Assembly (NCBI RefSeq): GCF_006715165.1
Contig: NZ_VFMS01000001.1
Location: 2,108,001 to 2,172,000 of the forward strand
DNA: 64,000 nucleotides
DNA from: Arthrobacter sp. SLBN-122
GTDB taxonomy: Bacteria > Actinomycetota > Actinomycetes > Actinomycetales > Micrococcaceae
Reading direction: 5' to 3'
Under the pieces are notes generated by a model. That model was not told the origin of the DNA and searched no databases. It saw only the letters and a list, made by a program, of their open reading frames with translations. Made by a program: the position numbers and the translations under genes. Below, one piece after another: positions 7,167-14,824 of this stretch (the stretch's first letter is position 1; each line of letters opens with the position of its first letter).

Positions 7167-8336
7167 GCCCAGTCCCGCCGCGGACGTCTTCTCACCCGAG
7201 ACGCTGTTGAGTGCCCGCAGGTCAAAGATCCCGTTGATGTCCGCCTGCTTTGTGGTGCCGGCAGTCACGCCGTCGGCCAGGAGCTTCTGGTAGGTCCCGG
7301 CCAGGGGGTCCACCGTGAAGACAATGTTCTTGAGGGACCGGTCAATGACGTCGGCCTTTAGTTCGGCACCGGCCGCTTCCTTGAGCGCGGCGTTGATGGC
7401 CGTGGCCTTTTCGCCGGCTGGTGCGGCGTTCAGCCACTCAACCGACTTCACGTGGCCCTTCAGCAGGGCTTTGACAGTGTCAGGGTGGTCGGAGGCGAAC
7501 TTCTGGTTCACGATCAGGATGGTGGTAGGAAACTCTCCCGGCTTACCGGACAACGAGCCGTCCCACAGGTCCTTTTCATCCACCAGAACCTTCGCTCCAG
7601 CTGTCAGCACCAGGCGCGACGCCCACGGCTCAGGCAACCACGCGCCGTCGAGCTTTCCGTCCTGGAACAGCTTCAGGGTCTGGGCGTTCTCCGTGGGGTT
7701 GATGGCGACGTCCCCGCTGCCGTCCACGTTGGTCTTGTAGCCCTGTGAGGTGAGCCAGGCCCGGAGCGCGACGTCCTGCGTACCGCCGAGCTGCGGCGAT
7801 GCGAGTGTCTTGCCCCTGAGGTCGGCGGGGGAGTTTATCTCCGGCTTCACCACCAGCTGCGCGCCGCCGGCCGCGGCGCCGGCGATGATCTTCACTGATG
7901 CGCCCTGGCTCTTGACGAAGGAGTTGATGGCCGGGTTGGGGCCGATGTAGGTGGCGTCAATGGCGCCTGCGTTCAGTGCTTCGATGGCTGCGGGGCCGGC
8001 GTTGAACACCTGGGTGCTGAGCTTGGTACTGCCCAGTTCATCGGCGATCAAACCCTTGCTGACCCCCACCAGGGCCGGCGCGTGGGTGACGTTGCCGAAG
8101 TAGCCGAGCTTCAGCTCTGCGGCGGGGTGGCCGGCCGGGGCCACATCGGCTGCCGGTGCTTGAGTGCTGTTGTTGACGGCGGAGGCGACGGCGGCGCCCC
8201 CGCCGATGAGGGCGAGGGCCGCTGCCGCGACGCCGATCTTCAGGCCGAGGGGCCGTTTGGGTTTGGCTGATTGTCCGGCGACGATGCGGGTTGAGGCCTG
8301 CTGGTTTTGCGGACTGATGTCCTGCGGGTTTGCCAT
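7158..8336 (-). CDS. SsuA/NrtA-type ABC transporter substrate-binding protein, orphan
   Basis: A 392-residue periplasmic-binding protein of the nitrate/sulfonate/taurine group. After a cytoplasmic tail and a hydrophobic segment (residues ~33-53) it has the KLGYFGNVTHAPALVGV opening, GAIDATYIGPNPA, and LPEPWASRLV, all typical of SsuA-like proteins that bind sulfonates, nitrate or similar anions. ATG 8336 is preceded by AAAGGAA. No lipobox cysteine follows the hydrophobic stretch, unlike most Gram-positive binding proteins, so it is either secreted or signal-anchored. No permease or ATPase gene lies next to it. Its 3' end coincides with repeat copy B, so downstream transporter genes may have been displaced; that is speculative. 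Confidence 0.85.
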   Translation of the reverse strand: MANPQDISPQNQQASTRIVAGQSAKPKRPLGLKIGVAAAALALIGGGAAVASAVNNSTQAPAADVAPAGHPAAELKLGYFGNVTHAPALVGVSKGLIADELGSTKLSTQVFNAGPAAIEALNAGAIDATYIGPNPAINSFVKSQGASVKIIAGAAAGGAQLVVKPEINSPADLRGKTLASPQLGGTQDVALRAWLTSQGYKTNVDGSGDVAINPTENAQTLKLFQDGKLDGAWLPEPWASRLVLTAGAKVLVDEKDLWDGSLSGKPGEFPTTILIVNQKFASDHPDTVKALLKGHVKSVEWLNAAPAGEKATAINAALKEAAGAELKADVIDRSLKNIVFTVDPLAGTYQKLLADGVTAGTTKQADINGIFDLRALNSVSGEKTSAAGLGKE

Positions 8337-8579
8337 GGGGAATTCCTTTGCTGGGGCGGATGCTGAGACGAGGTTACGGAGCGCCCAGCGGACCCACAAT
8401 CATTCATGTCGCAGTGGTTCACGCAGCGACGCGAAGCCTCAACGTGGCGTCGCAGGGCGTCAAAAACCGTCGCGAAACGTCGTTATCCGGATCATGGCAG
8501 TTGCCCGCCTTGATTTGCCCGCCGTACTTGTGGGTACGTGCAGGTCATGGGGACTTTGGAAAACTAACAAGGAGACATC

Positions 8580-8726
8580 ATGTTGCTTTGGATCGCTATT
8601 GTTATCGCCGTTCTCTGGCTTCTCGGCCTTCTGACGAACATCGGTGGTGGGCTTATCCACATACTTTTGGTTGTTGCCGTGGTTGTCCTCATCTTCCATT
8701 TCATCCAGGGCAGGTCGCGGGTATAG
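8580..8726 (+). CDS. 48-residue membrane protein, lmo0937 type
   Basis: A very short gene beginning ATG at 8580, six bases after AAGGAG. The 48-residue product is almost entirely hydrophobic, with two helices (about residues 3-20 and 25-43) joined by NIGGG and ending QGRSRV. It resembles the lmo0937/DUF5670 family of tiny membrane proteins often found among stress-induced genes. Its function is unknown. It stands alone, and a strong hairpin follows 9 bp after the stop. Confidence 0.8.
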   Translation: MLLWIAIVIAVLWLLGLLTNIGGGLIHILLVVAVVVLIFHFIQGRSRV

Positions 8727-8735
8727 ATGCGAAGG

Positions 8736-8775
8736 GGCGTCCCGCCGCCGGCTATGGTGCCTGCGGCGGGACGCC
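8736..8775. terminator. Hairpin between convergent genes
   Basis: Perfect 13-bp arms GGCGTCCCGCCGC (8736-8748) and GCGGCGGGACGCC (8763-8775) lie between the small membrane protein gene and the convergent umuC gene. No T-run follows, so termination by this hairpin alone is inferred. Confidence 0.6.
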
Positions 8776-8780
8776 AAGAC

Positions 8781-10079
8781 TCAGGCGGCCTTGACTCGCG
8801 GCAGTTCGTCCCAGTGGGTGGTGTAGCGGGGCGAATGCATCTCCCTTTTCATGGTCCAGTCCAGGCCCGACCTGATGCCCGCATGCCCTAAGCCAATGGA
8901 CCCGCGCCCGAACCGGCGGCTCACGTCCTCAAGCAGCGGCCCGATGGCGCGTTCCTCGTGCCGGTTCTCGAAGATCTCCAGCGGGGGCTGGTTTCCGGTG
9001 GGCCGCAGGTCGGTGAGCATCAGGCCGGCCTTGGCGTATTTCAGGCCGTCCCTGATGCTGGGAAGCAGCGCCTGGGCCGCCTTGGTGAGCAGGAGCGGAT
9101 CCGCCGTGGGCATGGGCAATGAGACACAGACCGAAGGATGGTGCTGTTCGTGGTCCCGGAAGGGTGACGTGGCAGCGAACGCCGTCAGGACTTTCGCCTG
9201 GAGTCCGTGCTTGGAAAGCCTGGCGCTCGCCTGCTGCCCATAGATGCTGAGTACCTCCCGCAGGCCGGCCGCGGTGGTCACCGGCGTGGCGAAGGACCGG
9301 GAAAAGATCAGCTGGTCGCGGCCGATGCGCTCCTCCTCCATGGGGATGCAGGGGGTGCCGCGCAGTTCGAGGACCGTCCGCATGAGCACCACCGAGAACT
9401 TGTCCCTGATGGCCACCGGATCCGCCCGGACCAGGTCCAGCACGGTGAAGATCCCTAAGACGTTGAGCCGCTTCATCAGCCGGCCGGCGATGCCCCAGAC
9501 CTCGTCCACCGGCAACCGGGCCATGAGTGCCTCGCGCACATCAGCGGGGACCGACTCCCAAAGGCAGACCCCTCCGAAGGCGGCGTTGTTCTTGGCCCAC
9601 TTGTTACACAGCTTCGCGAGGGTTTTGGTGGGTGCAATGCCGACGCACACCGGCACCCCCACATGCCGCCGCACTGCCTCCTTCATCCTGCGGCCCAGGG
9701 CCAGCAGTTCCTCCGGTCCGCCCTTCACGCCCAGGAACGCCTCGTCGATGCTGTACACCTCAAGCCAGGCGGAGTACCGGCCCAGCAGTTCCATCACCCG
9801 CGAGCTGATGTCCCCGTAGAGCTCATAGTTGCTGGACTTGGCCACCAGACCCCACTCTTTGGCCCGCGGAGCCAGCTTGAACCAGGGCTCCCCGGTGGCA
9901 ATGCCCAGCGCCTTGGCCTCGGGGGAGCGGGTCACGGCGCAGCCGTCATTGTTGGACAGCACCACCAGGGGGCGCCCCTCCAGGGAGGGATCGAACGCGC
10001 GCTCCGCGGAGGCGTAGAAGCAGTTGACGTCGACATGGGCAATCTGCGGCATCCGCCGCATGAGTGCGGGCCTAGGCAT
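8781..10079 (-). CDS. umuC: Y-family translesion DNA polymerase, UmuC type
   Basis: A 432-residue error-prone polymerase. The palm has the metal-binding aspartate in HVDVNCFYASAE (D17) and the SIDEAFL pair (D112/E113). Residues 40-70 hold the steric-gate region, and helix-hairpin-helix and little-finger segments follow. The C-terminal SPRYTTHWDELP tail is characteristic of UmuC proteins. ATG 10079 follows GAGG by seven bases and lies 8 bp after the umuD stop, so the two are co-transcribed. The frame extends upstream through umuD but without meaning. Expression should rise with DNA damage through the SOS box at 10532. Together with processed UmuD it would bypass lesions. Confidence 0.9.
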   Translation of the reverse strand: MPRPALMRRMPQIAHVDVNCFYASAERAFDPSLEGRPLVVLSNNDGCAVTRSPEAKALGIATGEPWFKLAPRAKEWGLVAKSSNYELYGDISSRVMELLGRYSAWLEVYSIDEAFLGVKGGPEELLALGRRMKEAVRRHVGVPVCVGIAPTKTLAKLCNKWAKNNAAFGGVCLWESVPADVREALMARLPVDEVWGIAGRLMKRLNVLGIFTVLDLVRADPVAIRDKFSVVLMRTVLELRGTPCIPMEEERIGRDQLIFSRSFATPVTTAAGLREVLSIYGQQASARLSKHGLQAKVLTAFAATSPFRDHEQHHPSVCVSLPMPTADPLLLTKAAQALLPSIRDGLKYAKAGLMLTDLRPTGNQPPLEIFENRHEERAIGPLLEDVSRRFGRGSIGLGHAGIRSGLDWTMKREMHSPRYTTHWDELPRVKAA

Positions 10080-10087
10080 GGCGTGCC

Positions 10088-10519
10088 TCAGACATGGTGC
10101 AGGCACCTGGTGGCGACACCCCAGATGGTCAGCTCGGACAGTGCGGGGACGTGGATGTCCGGGTATTTCGGGTTCTCCGCCTGCAGCACCACGCCCGTGC
10201 GGGTGACGCGGAGGCGCTTCACCGTCAGTTCCCCGTCCAGCACCGCGATCACCACGCACCCGTCCCTGGGTTCCAGTGCCCGGTTGACGATCAATTCATC
10301 GCCGTCACTGATGCCGGCGCCCTCCATGGAGTCCCCGGTGACCCGGACCACGAACGTGCTGGTGATGTCCTTGATGAGGTGCGCGTTCAGGTCGATCCGG
10401 CCGTCGAAGTAGTCCTGCGCCGGCGACGGAAACCCTGCCGCCACCGCCACAGGGGAGATCAGCACCGAGAACAACGAGGCGCCCGCATCTATCACGCGGG
10501 GACCGATAATAACGCCCAC
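10088..10519 (-). CDS. umuD: LexA-like self-cleaving protein, UmuD
   Basis: A 143-residue S24 peptidase-family protein without the DNA-binding domain of LexA. It has the cleavage site A28-G29 in VAAGFPSPAQDY, the catalytic serine in TGDSMEG (S64) and the lysine in GELTVKRL (K101). RecA filaments trigger its self-cleavage, and the product assists the UmuC polymerase. The start is GTG 10519 with AAGGG seven bases upstream. A good LexA box overlaps its promoter. It forms an operon with umuC. Confidence 0.92.
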   Translation of the reverse strand: MGVIIGPRVIDAGASLFSVLISPVAVAAGFPSPAQDYFDGRIDLNAHLIKDITSTFVVRVTGDSMEGAGISDGDELIVNRALEPRDGCVVIAVLDGELTVKRLRVTRTGVVLQAENPKYPDIHVPALSELTIWGVATRCLHHV

Positions 10520-10531
10520 AACACACCCTTA

Positions 10532-10548
10532 TTCGAATATATGTTCGA
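10532..10548. promoter_or_regulatory. LexA (SOS) box of umuDC
   Basis: On the minus strand TCGAACATATATTCGAA matches the actinobacterial consensus TCGAAC-N4-GTTCGA with one mismatch. It overlaps a TATATT that could be the -10 element and lies 13 bases before the umuD GTG. Repression by LexA and damage induction follow from the known consensus. Confidence 0.85.
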
Positions 10549-10640
10549 TAGCTTCAGTGTAGCCCCGGGCGCTGACAACCGGCATCCGCCCGGGGGCCGG
10601 GGTGCTCCGCAGGGGAGTACGCGGCGGCCGGCAGCCCACG

Positions 10641-10652
10641 TAGACTGGCAGG
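10641..10652 (+). promoter_or_regulatory. Putative leaderless -10 element for the HAD gene
   Basis: TAGACT is followed by exactly six bases and then ATG 10653. With no Shine-Dalgarno in between, transcription would begin at or next to the start codon. Confidence 0.5.
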
Positions 10653-11471
10653 ATGCGGCTGGTAGCAAGCGATATCGACGGAACGATCCTTGGGCACGAT
10701 GGTAAAATCAGCCCCCGCACTATCCGCGCCTTCCACGCCTGCCGCAATGCCGGCGTCGAGCTTGTCTTCGTTACGGGGCGCCCGCCCCGGTGGCTGCACC
10801 CCCTCGAGGAGCAGCTGGGCCACACGGGACGGGTGATCTGCTCCAACGGCGCCGTGGTCTGGGACCTCGAGGCGGACCGGCTGGTTTCCGCCCGCACCCT
10901 CGCCATCGGCAACGTCCTGGAAGCCCGGCGCATCATCAAGACGCTCCGTCCCGCCGCCTTGTTCGCCGCGGAAACACTTACCGGATTCCACCTGGAACCG
11001 GGCTTCATCGAAAACGAATCCAGCGAACTGCTGGCCGAGTTCACTCCCGCGCCGCTGAAGGACACCCTCACGGGCGACGATTCAGTGGTCAAATTCCTTG
11101 CCATCATCCGCGACGGCACGCCCGATGATTTCCTGGCGGAGGTGGCGCCCGCCGTCGAACATCTGGCCGCCACCACGCACTCCTCGCCGGGTGTCCCCAT
11201 GCTGGAGCTCTCCCTGCCCGGGGTCAACAAGGCCGTCACCCTGGCTGAGTACGCCTCGGCCCTGGGCATTGACGCCGCGGACGTGGTGGCCTTCGGCGAC
11301 ATGCCCAACGACATTGAGATGCTGCGGTGGGCCGGCCACGGCTATGCCATGGCCAGCGGCCATCCGGAGGCCATCCGGGCGGCGGGGCAGCAGGCGCCGC
11401 ATTTTGACGACGACGGCGTGGCCCAGGTTCTGGAGGCAAGGCTCGCCTCCCTGGGCGTCCAGTTCTCCTGA
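10653..11471 (+). CDS. HAD-superfamily phosphatase, Cof type
   Basis: A 272-residue HAD hydrolase of the Cof/YidA branch. Motif I is ASDIDGTIL (nucleophile and acid aspartates), motif II is FVTGRP, motif III is the lysine region GVNKAVTL, and motif IV is FGDMPNDIEML. The C2-type cap lies between motifs II and III (about residues 85-190). Such proteins dephosphorylate sugar phosphates, flavin precursors or pyridoxal phosphate. The actual substrate is unknown. ATG 10653 looks leaderless (TAGACT six bases upstream). A related protein is encoded at 61717. Confidence 0.88.
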   Translation: MRLVASDIDGTILGHDGKISPRTIRAFHACRNAGVELVFVTGRPPRWLHPLEEQLGHTGRVICSNGAVVWDLEADRLVSARTLAIGNVLEARRIIKTLRPAALFAAETLTGFHLEPGFIENESSELLAEFTPAPLKDTLTGDDSVVKFLAIIRDGTPDDFLAEVAPAVEHLAATTHSSPGVPMLELSLPGVNKAVTLAEYASALGIDAADVVAFGDMPNDIEMLRWAGHGYAMASGHPEAIRAAGQQAPHFDDDGVAQVLEARLASLGVQFS

Positions 11472-11580
11472 TTCCCGCTACCCCTATATTCACGGCTCCC
11501 GCTCACCTGGCGTTTACCTTCCAGCCGTAGCGTGAAGCGTGGAAGGCAGGCACTTCGCACGCCGGCTCACAGGGGGCAAC

Positions 11581-11844
11581 ATGGCAAGAAACGTCAAGCA
11601 GCACGTGGCTGATGGGCCGCTGCGCAAAGCAACGCCCGCGCCACACTGGAAGCAGCTGCGCCAGGGCGACCGCGTCCGGGTCCTGTTCTCGCCGGGGTTT
11701 GAAGCCGGCGGCGTGGTGGACACCATCACGGCAGACCACACGGCCGTCTGGGTGCACCTGGACGGCGGCCGCGGCCGGACCCTGCTGCACTGCGGGGATG
11801 GGGTGGACATTGTTCCGTGCGGGGAGACTGCCTGCCGGGACTGA
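11581..11844 (+). CDS. Small hypothetical protein, possible beta-barrel (87 aa)
   Basis: An 87-residue protein starting MARNVKQHVADG at ATG 11581, with an AGGGGG-like site eight bases upstream. The second half (QLRQGDRVRVLF to GDGVDIVP) alternates charged and hydrophobic residues in short strands separated by glycines, suggesting a small KOW- or SH3-like barrel. I do not recognise the family. It lies 27 bp before the glycerophosphodiesterase gene, which seems to have its own promoter. Confidence 0.6.
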   Translation: MARNVKQHVADGPLRKATPAPHWKQLRQGDRVRVLFSPGFEAGGVVDTITADHTAVWVHLDGGRGRTLLHCGDGVDIVPCGETACRD

Positions 11845-11859
11845 CCGGCAGGTCCGGGG

Positions 11860-11871
11860 TACGCTCGCAGT
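11860..11871 (+). promoter_or_regulatory. Putative leaderless -10 element for the GDPD gene
   Basis: TACGCT lies six bases before GTG 11872, and no ribosome-binding site is present. The spacing is the same as at 10641, 18207 and 60193. Confidence 0.45.
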
Positions 11872-12696
11872 GTGACCCTGCCCTTTTTCGAGCACAAGGA
11901 CGACGCCGGGCGGCAGCTTCCCATCGCCATGGCCCACCGCGGGTTCTCGGCCGAGGGGCTGGAAAACTCCATGGCCGCGTTCCGCTCCGGCGTCGAACTC
12001 GGTTTCCGGTACCTCGAAACGGACGTGCACACCACGGCCGACGGCGTCCTGCTGCTCTTCCACGATGAAACCCTGGACCGGGTGACCGACGGCCGGGGGC
12101 GTGTCGCGGAGCTGCCGGCCGCCGACGTCGCGAAGGCGCGGATCAACGGCCGCGAGCCCATCCCCACCTTCGATGAGCTGGTGACCCAACTGCCCCACGC
12201 CAGGCTGAACCTGGACGTTAAAGACTGGAATTCCGTCCAGAGCACTGCCGCGGCCATCGAGCGGCACCAGGCGCACCAGCGGGTGCTGGTCACCAGTTTT
12301 TCGGACCGCCGGCGGCGGGCGGTGCTGAGACTGCTCAGCCGGCCGGTCGCCTCATCGGCCGGCGTGGCCTCCAGCGCCCTCTTCACCCTGTTGGGCCCGG
12401 TGCTTCCGCGCCCGTTGTTTCGCCGGCTCATGCGCCGGGTGCTTCGGGACGTGCACGCGCTCCAGGTCCCCGTCCGCTATGGACGGGTCCCTGTTGTCAG
12501 CGCCGGCTTCATCCGCCGGGCCCACGCCCTGGACCTGGTTGTGCACGTCTGGACCATCAACGACGCCGTCGAAATGCACCGGCTCCTTCAGTTGGGTGTG
12601 GACGGCATCGTCACGGACCGGGCGGACCTGCTCCGTGGCGTGCTGATGGAGCGCGGCGAGTGGCCAGGGGGCCACCCGCCTGGCGCGGCCTCCTAG
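11872..12696 (+). CDS. ugpQ: Glycerophosphodiester phosphodiesterase
   Basis: A 274-residue TIM-barrel phosphodiesterase. It has the catalytic AHRGFSAEGLENSM segment (His-Arg, and Glu of EN), LETDVHTTADG (metal ligands Glu/Asp), and LFHDETLDRVT (second catalytic His). The C-terminal HVWTINDAVEM and GVDGIVTDR are also family marks. It hydrolyses glycerophosphodiesters to glycerol-3-phosphate and an alcohol. No signal peptide is seen, so it is cytosolic. Between residues ~150 and 210 there is an insert rich in Arg and Leu. Its TAG stop overlaps the stop of the convergent gene at 12693 (shared CTAG). Confidence 0.9.
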   Translation: MTLPFFEHKDDAGRQLPIAMAHRGFSAEGLENSMAAFRSGVELGFRYLETDVHTTADGVLLLFHDETLDRVTDGRGRVAELPAADVAKARINGREPIPTFDELVTQLPHARLNLDVKDWNSVQSTAAAIERHQAHQRVLVTSFSDRRRRAVLRLLSRPVASSAGVASSALFTLLGPVLPRPLFRRLMRRVLRDVHALQVPVRYGRVPVVSAGFIRRAHALDLVVHVWTINDAVEMHRLLQLGVDGIVTDRADLLRGVLMERGEWPGGHPPGAAS

Positions 12697-13160
12697 CCGC
12701 GGCCCGTGCTGGTGGACGGGTCCTGGTCGCCCTCAGTGGGGTCTGCGCGAAGCTCGTCGGGGTTGCTCTCCGGAAGTCCCCCGGACACCCCCGACACCCC
12801 CGGGCTGCCCTGGGCCGGCCCTGCCCCGCCCGTGGGCGCTGTGGCATCGCCGGCCAGGCTCGCGTCGTCCGGTGCCCGGCCAGTCTGCCCGCCGCCGTTT
12901 GCGTTGTTGGTTTCGTCCGCATCCCCGCCGAACGGGTTCTCGGACACCGGCCCCGGGGCTGCCCCCGTCTTAAGGCCGGGCGCCTTCTGCTTCTCCGCCT
13001 CCATGGCGTTTGAACCTTCGCTCAGGGACGAGTGGACTTCCACGTCGTCATTGGGGTCCGCGGGGTCGGGCACATCCATTTTTTCCGTTGGTTTGGATGT
13101 CCCGGCCAGGTCCTCCATGGCGTTTTCTGCTGCCTTGCCGATGCTGTCGCCAATTCCCAT
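12693..13160 (-). CDS. Disordered stress-type hypothetical protein (155 aa)
   Basis: The product starts MGIGDSIGKAAENAMEDLAG, a short amphipathic helix like those at the start of CsbD-type proteins. The remaining ~130 residues are low-complexity and rich in Gly, Pro, Asp, Ser and Asn, so they are probably unstructured. ATG 13160 has AAGGAG seven bases upstream, which is why I prefer this strand over the overlapping plus-strand frame. It is divergent from the DUF6480-like gene, and a TAAG-N4-CTTA-like site lies between them. A role in stress or desiccation is a guess from context. Confidence 0.6.
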   Translation of the reverse strand: MGIGDSIGKAAENAMEDLAGTSKPTEKMDVPDPADPNDDVEVHSSLSEGSNAMEAEKQKAPGLKTGAAPGPVSENPFGGDADETNNANGGGQTGRAPDDASLAGDATAPTGGAGPAQGSPGVSGVSGGLPESNPDELRADPTEGDQDPSTSTGRG

Positions 13161-13227
13161 GTGACTGCTCCTTCCGACATCGCTGCCGGCGCCCCAGCGG
13201 CATACCGGCCCTACTCCTCCAGAATTA

Positions 13228-13239
13228 TCAGCATGCTTA
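13228..13239. promoter_or_regulatory. TAAG-N4-CTTA-like operator in a divergent promoter
   Basis: TCAGCATGCTTA differs at one base from the perfect palindrome at 54848. The bases AGAAT lie the same distance upstream in both. It sits between the divergent genes starting at 13160 and 13295. Confidence 0.45.
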
Positions 13240-13294
13240 CAATTAGTCCAGTGCTGGGGAATCGGACCGCAGCCGGAGAGGAAGGAAGAGCAGC

Positions 13295-13531
13295 ATGAGC
13301 ACTTACCATCCGGAAAATGACCCCGCGAACCCTGACCGGCCGGGGAAGGAAGAGGGTGGCGCCGCCCAGCCCCACCTGGGCGAGCAGCGCAGCCGCGAGT
13401 CGGCAGGCTCGCCGAACCCGGACCCGGCGGAGGGCAACATCACCGGGCTTGAACCGGGCGGGGGAGTGCCCCCGGGAGAGACGCCGCCGGCCGAGGACCA
13501 GATGAGCCGGGACCAGGGCCATTCCGAATAG
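13295..13531 (+). CDS. DUF6480-like small protein
   Basis: A 78-residue Pro/Gly/Glu-rich protein. Its core NITGLEPGGGVPPGETPPAE matches the signature I associate with DUF6480 proteins of actinobacteria. Many family members end in a membrane helix; this one stops at DQMSRDQGHSE and has none. ATG 13295 is preceded by GGAAGGAAGAGCAGC. Function unknown. It is divergent from the disordered protein gene at 12693 and probably shares its control element. A 15-bp hairpin follows the stop. Confidence 0.7.
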   Translation: MSTYHPENDPANPDRPGKEEGGAAQPHLGEQRSRESAGSPNPDPAEGNITGLEPGGGVPPGETPPAEDQMSRDQGHSE

Positions 13532-13540
13532 CGCCCGAAT

Positions 13541-13579
13541 GGCCAGCGCGGCGGCGTGCGTCATGCCGCCGCGCTGGCC
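13541..13579. terminator. Strong hairpin between convergent genes
   Basis: Perfect 15-bp arms GGCCAGCGCGGCGGC (13541-13555) and its complement (13565-13579) with a nine-base loop lie between the DUF6480-like gene and the EAL gene. The stem could end transcripts from both sides; there is no T-run. Confidence 0.65.
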
Positions 13580-13583
13580 CCGG

Positions 13584-14690
13584 TCAGGAAGGCTTTTTGC
13601 CGTGGCGGCCGTGCGACTCTGCCGGCCCTGCCGGCCCCGCCAAATGACGCTCCAGCCCGTCCATGTCCAAGCGCGTGTTCCAGTTGGCCCAGTCCTGCGG
13701 CCGGACCGACGGGCGTCCCAGCAGGTACCCCTGGCCGGCGCTGATCCCAAGTTCGGTGAGGACCTTGAGTTCGCCCACCGTTTCGATGCCCTCGGCCACC
13801 AGGGTGGTGCCGATCTGGTCGGTGAAATCCACCAGGCAGGCAGCCAAGGCCCGCTGGAGGCCGTCCTTGTCGACGTCGCCGATCACGTTGCGGCCCACCT
13901 TCAGGAAGTCGGGCCGCAGGTGGATCATGCGGCTGAGCGCGCCGGCGCCGGTATGGGTGTCGTCGACGGCGATCCGGAGGCCTTGCTCCCGGAGCGGATT
14001 GATCGCGGAAATGAACTGCAGATATTCCTCTTCGGCAATGTCCTCGGTCATTTCGAGCACGACGCGGTGGATGGGGAGTTCAATGTGGTCGAACAATTCC
14101 GGCAGGCGCGGGTCCATGCAGGACGTGGGCGAAATATTGAGGGACACATAAAGGTTTTCCGGCAGGTCGCGCGCCGCAGCCGCCGCGGAACCCAGAGCCG
14201 AGAATTCAAGGTTTGCGCCAAGGCCCACGGCCGCGGCCTCGGCGAACCACAGTTCCGCGGCGGCGCCGTCGTCGCTGACGAAGCGGGAGAGGGCTTCCGC
14301 GCCCACCACGGTTTTTCCTTCCAAGCCGTAGATGGGCTGGAAGGCGGTCATCAGCATCTGGTTCTCAAGCAGCGCGCTGATCCTCGAGATGCTTCGGATG
14401 GCGTCCAGCTGCTCAGCGAAGCGCGGCGGCAGCGTGGGCGGCGTGAGGCGCATTTCCCGGGCCGTTTCCAGTGTTTCCACCGTGTTGGCATCGCTGCGCC
14501 GGGTCTCAAGGAGATACTCCAGCAAAGCCCGTTCGGGCACGCCGGGATTCTCATCGAGGCTGTTGCTCAACTGTTGCCGGACGGCGGCTCCCGCAGGATC
14601 CGTATCCGCCAGCACGCCGGCGATAATTCCCCATGCCTGTACCCGAACCGACATTAGCGACGCCCCCAGTTGACGAAGTAATGACCCCAT
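13584..14690 (-). CDS. EAL-domain c-di-GMP phosphodiesterase
   Basis: A 368-residue protein. The first ~100 residues are helical with no recognised domain, and an EAL domain follows. The catalytic motifs are intact: GAEALSRF (EAL at 132-134), the NISP segment, EMTED, AVDDTHTG, the lysine in FLKVGRN, VAEGIET and QGYLLGRP. These coordinate two metal ions and hydrolyse c-di-GMP to pGpG. DDTHTG replaces the more usual DDFGTG. Starts at 14690 or 14654 (GTGG-rich site before the second) are both possible. It follows the GGDEF-EAL gene after 134 bp, so it may have its own promoter. Confidence 0.85.
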   Translation of the reverse strand: MGSLLRQLGASLMSVRVQAWGIIAGVLADTDPAGAAVRQQLSNSLDENPGVPERALLEYLLETRRSDANTVETLETAREMRLTPPTLPPRFAEQLDAIRSISRISALLENQMLMTAFQPIYGLEGKTVVGAEALSRFVSDDGAAAELWFAEAAAVGLGANLEFSALGSAAAAARDLPENLYVSLNISPTSCMDPRLPELFDHIELPIHRVVLEMTEDIAEEEYLQFISAINPLREQGLRIAVDDTHTGAGALSRMIHLRPDFLKVGRNVIGDVDKDGLQRALAACLVDFTDQIGTTLVAEGIETVGELKVLTELGISAGQGYLLGRPSVRPQDWANWNTRLDMDGLERHLAGPAGPAESHGRHGKKPS

Positions 14691-14801
14691 GGCCCATTAA
14701 TGTTCAAATTTCCAAACGCCTTATAAAAGTACGGTGTTGCCAGACCTGAATTTCGCGGCGGCGAAAAACCTGACACCGCACGCTGATCGTATAACGGCAG
14801 C

Positions 14802-14824
14802 CACAAAAGCGCAGTAGTTTTGTG
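14802..14824 (-). terminator. Hairpin touching the GGDEF-EAL stop codon
   Basis: CACAAAA (14802-14808) and TTTTGTG (14818-14824) pair around a nine-base loop immediately after the TAG of the minus-strand gene. The stem is weak and A/T-rich, so termination is only possible. Confidence 0.35.

Noticed and set aside
12706..13164. Plus-strand frame opposite the disordered protein gene
   Set aside because: The minus-strand frame has a good ribosome-binding site and a sensible N-terminus; this one has neither.
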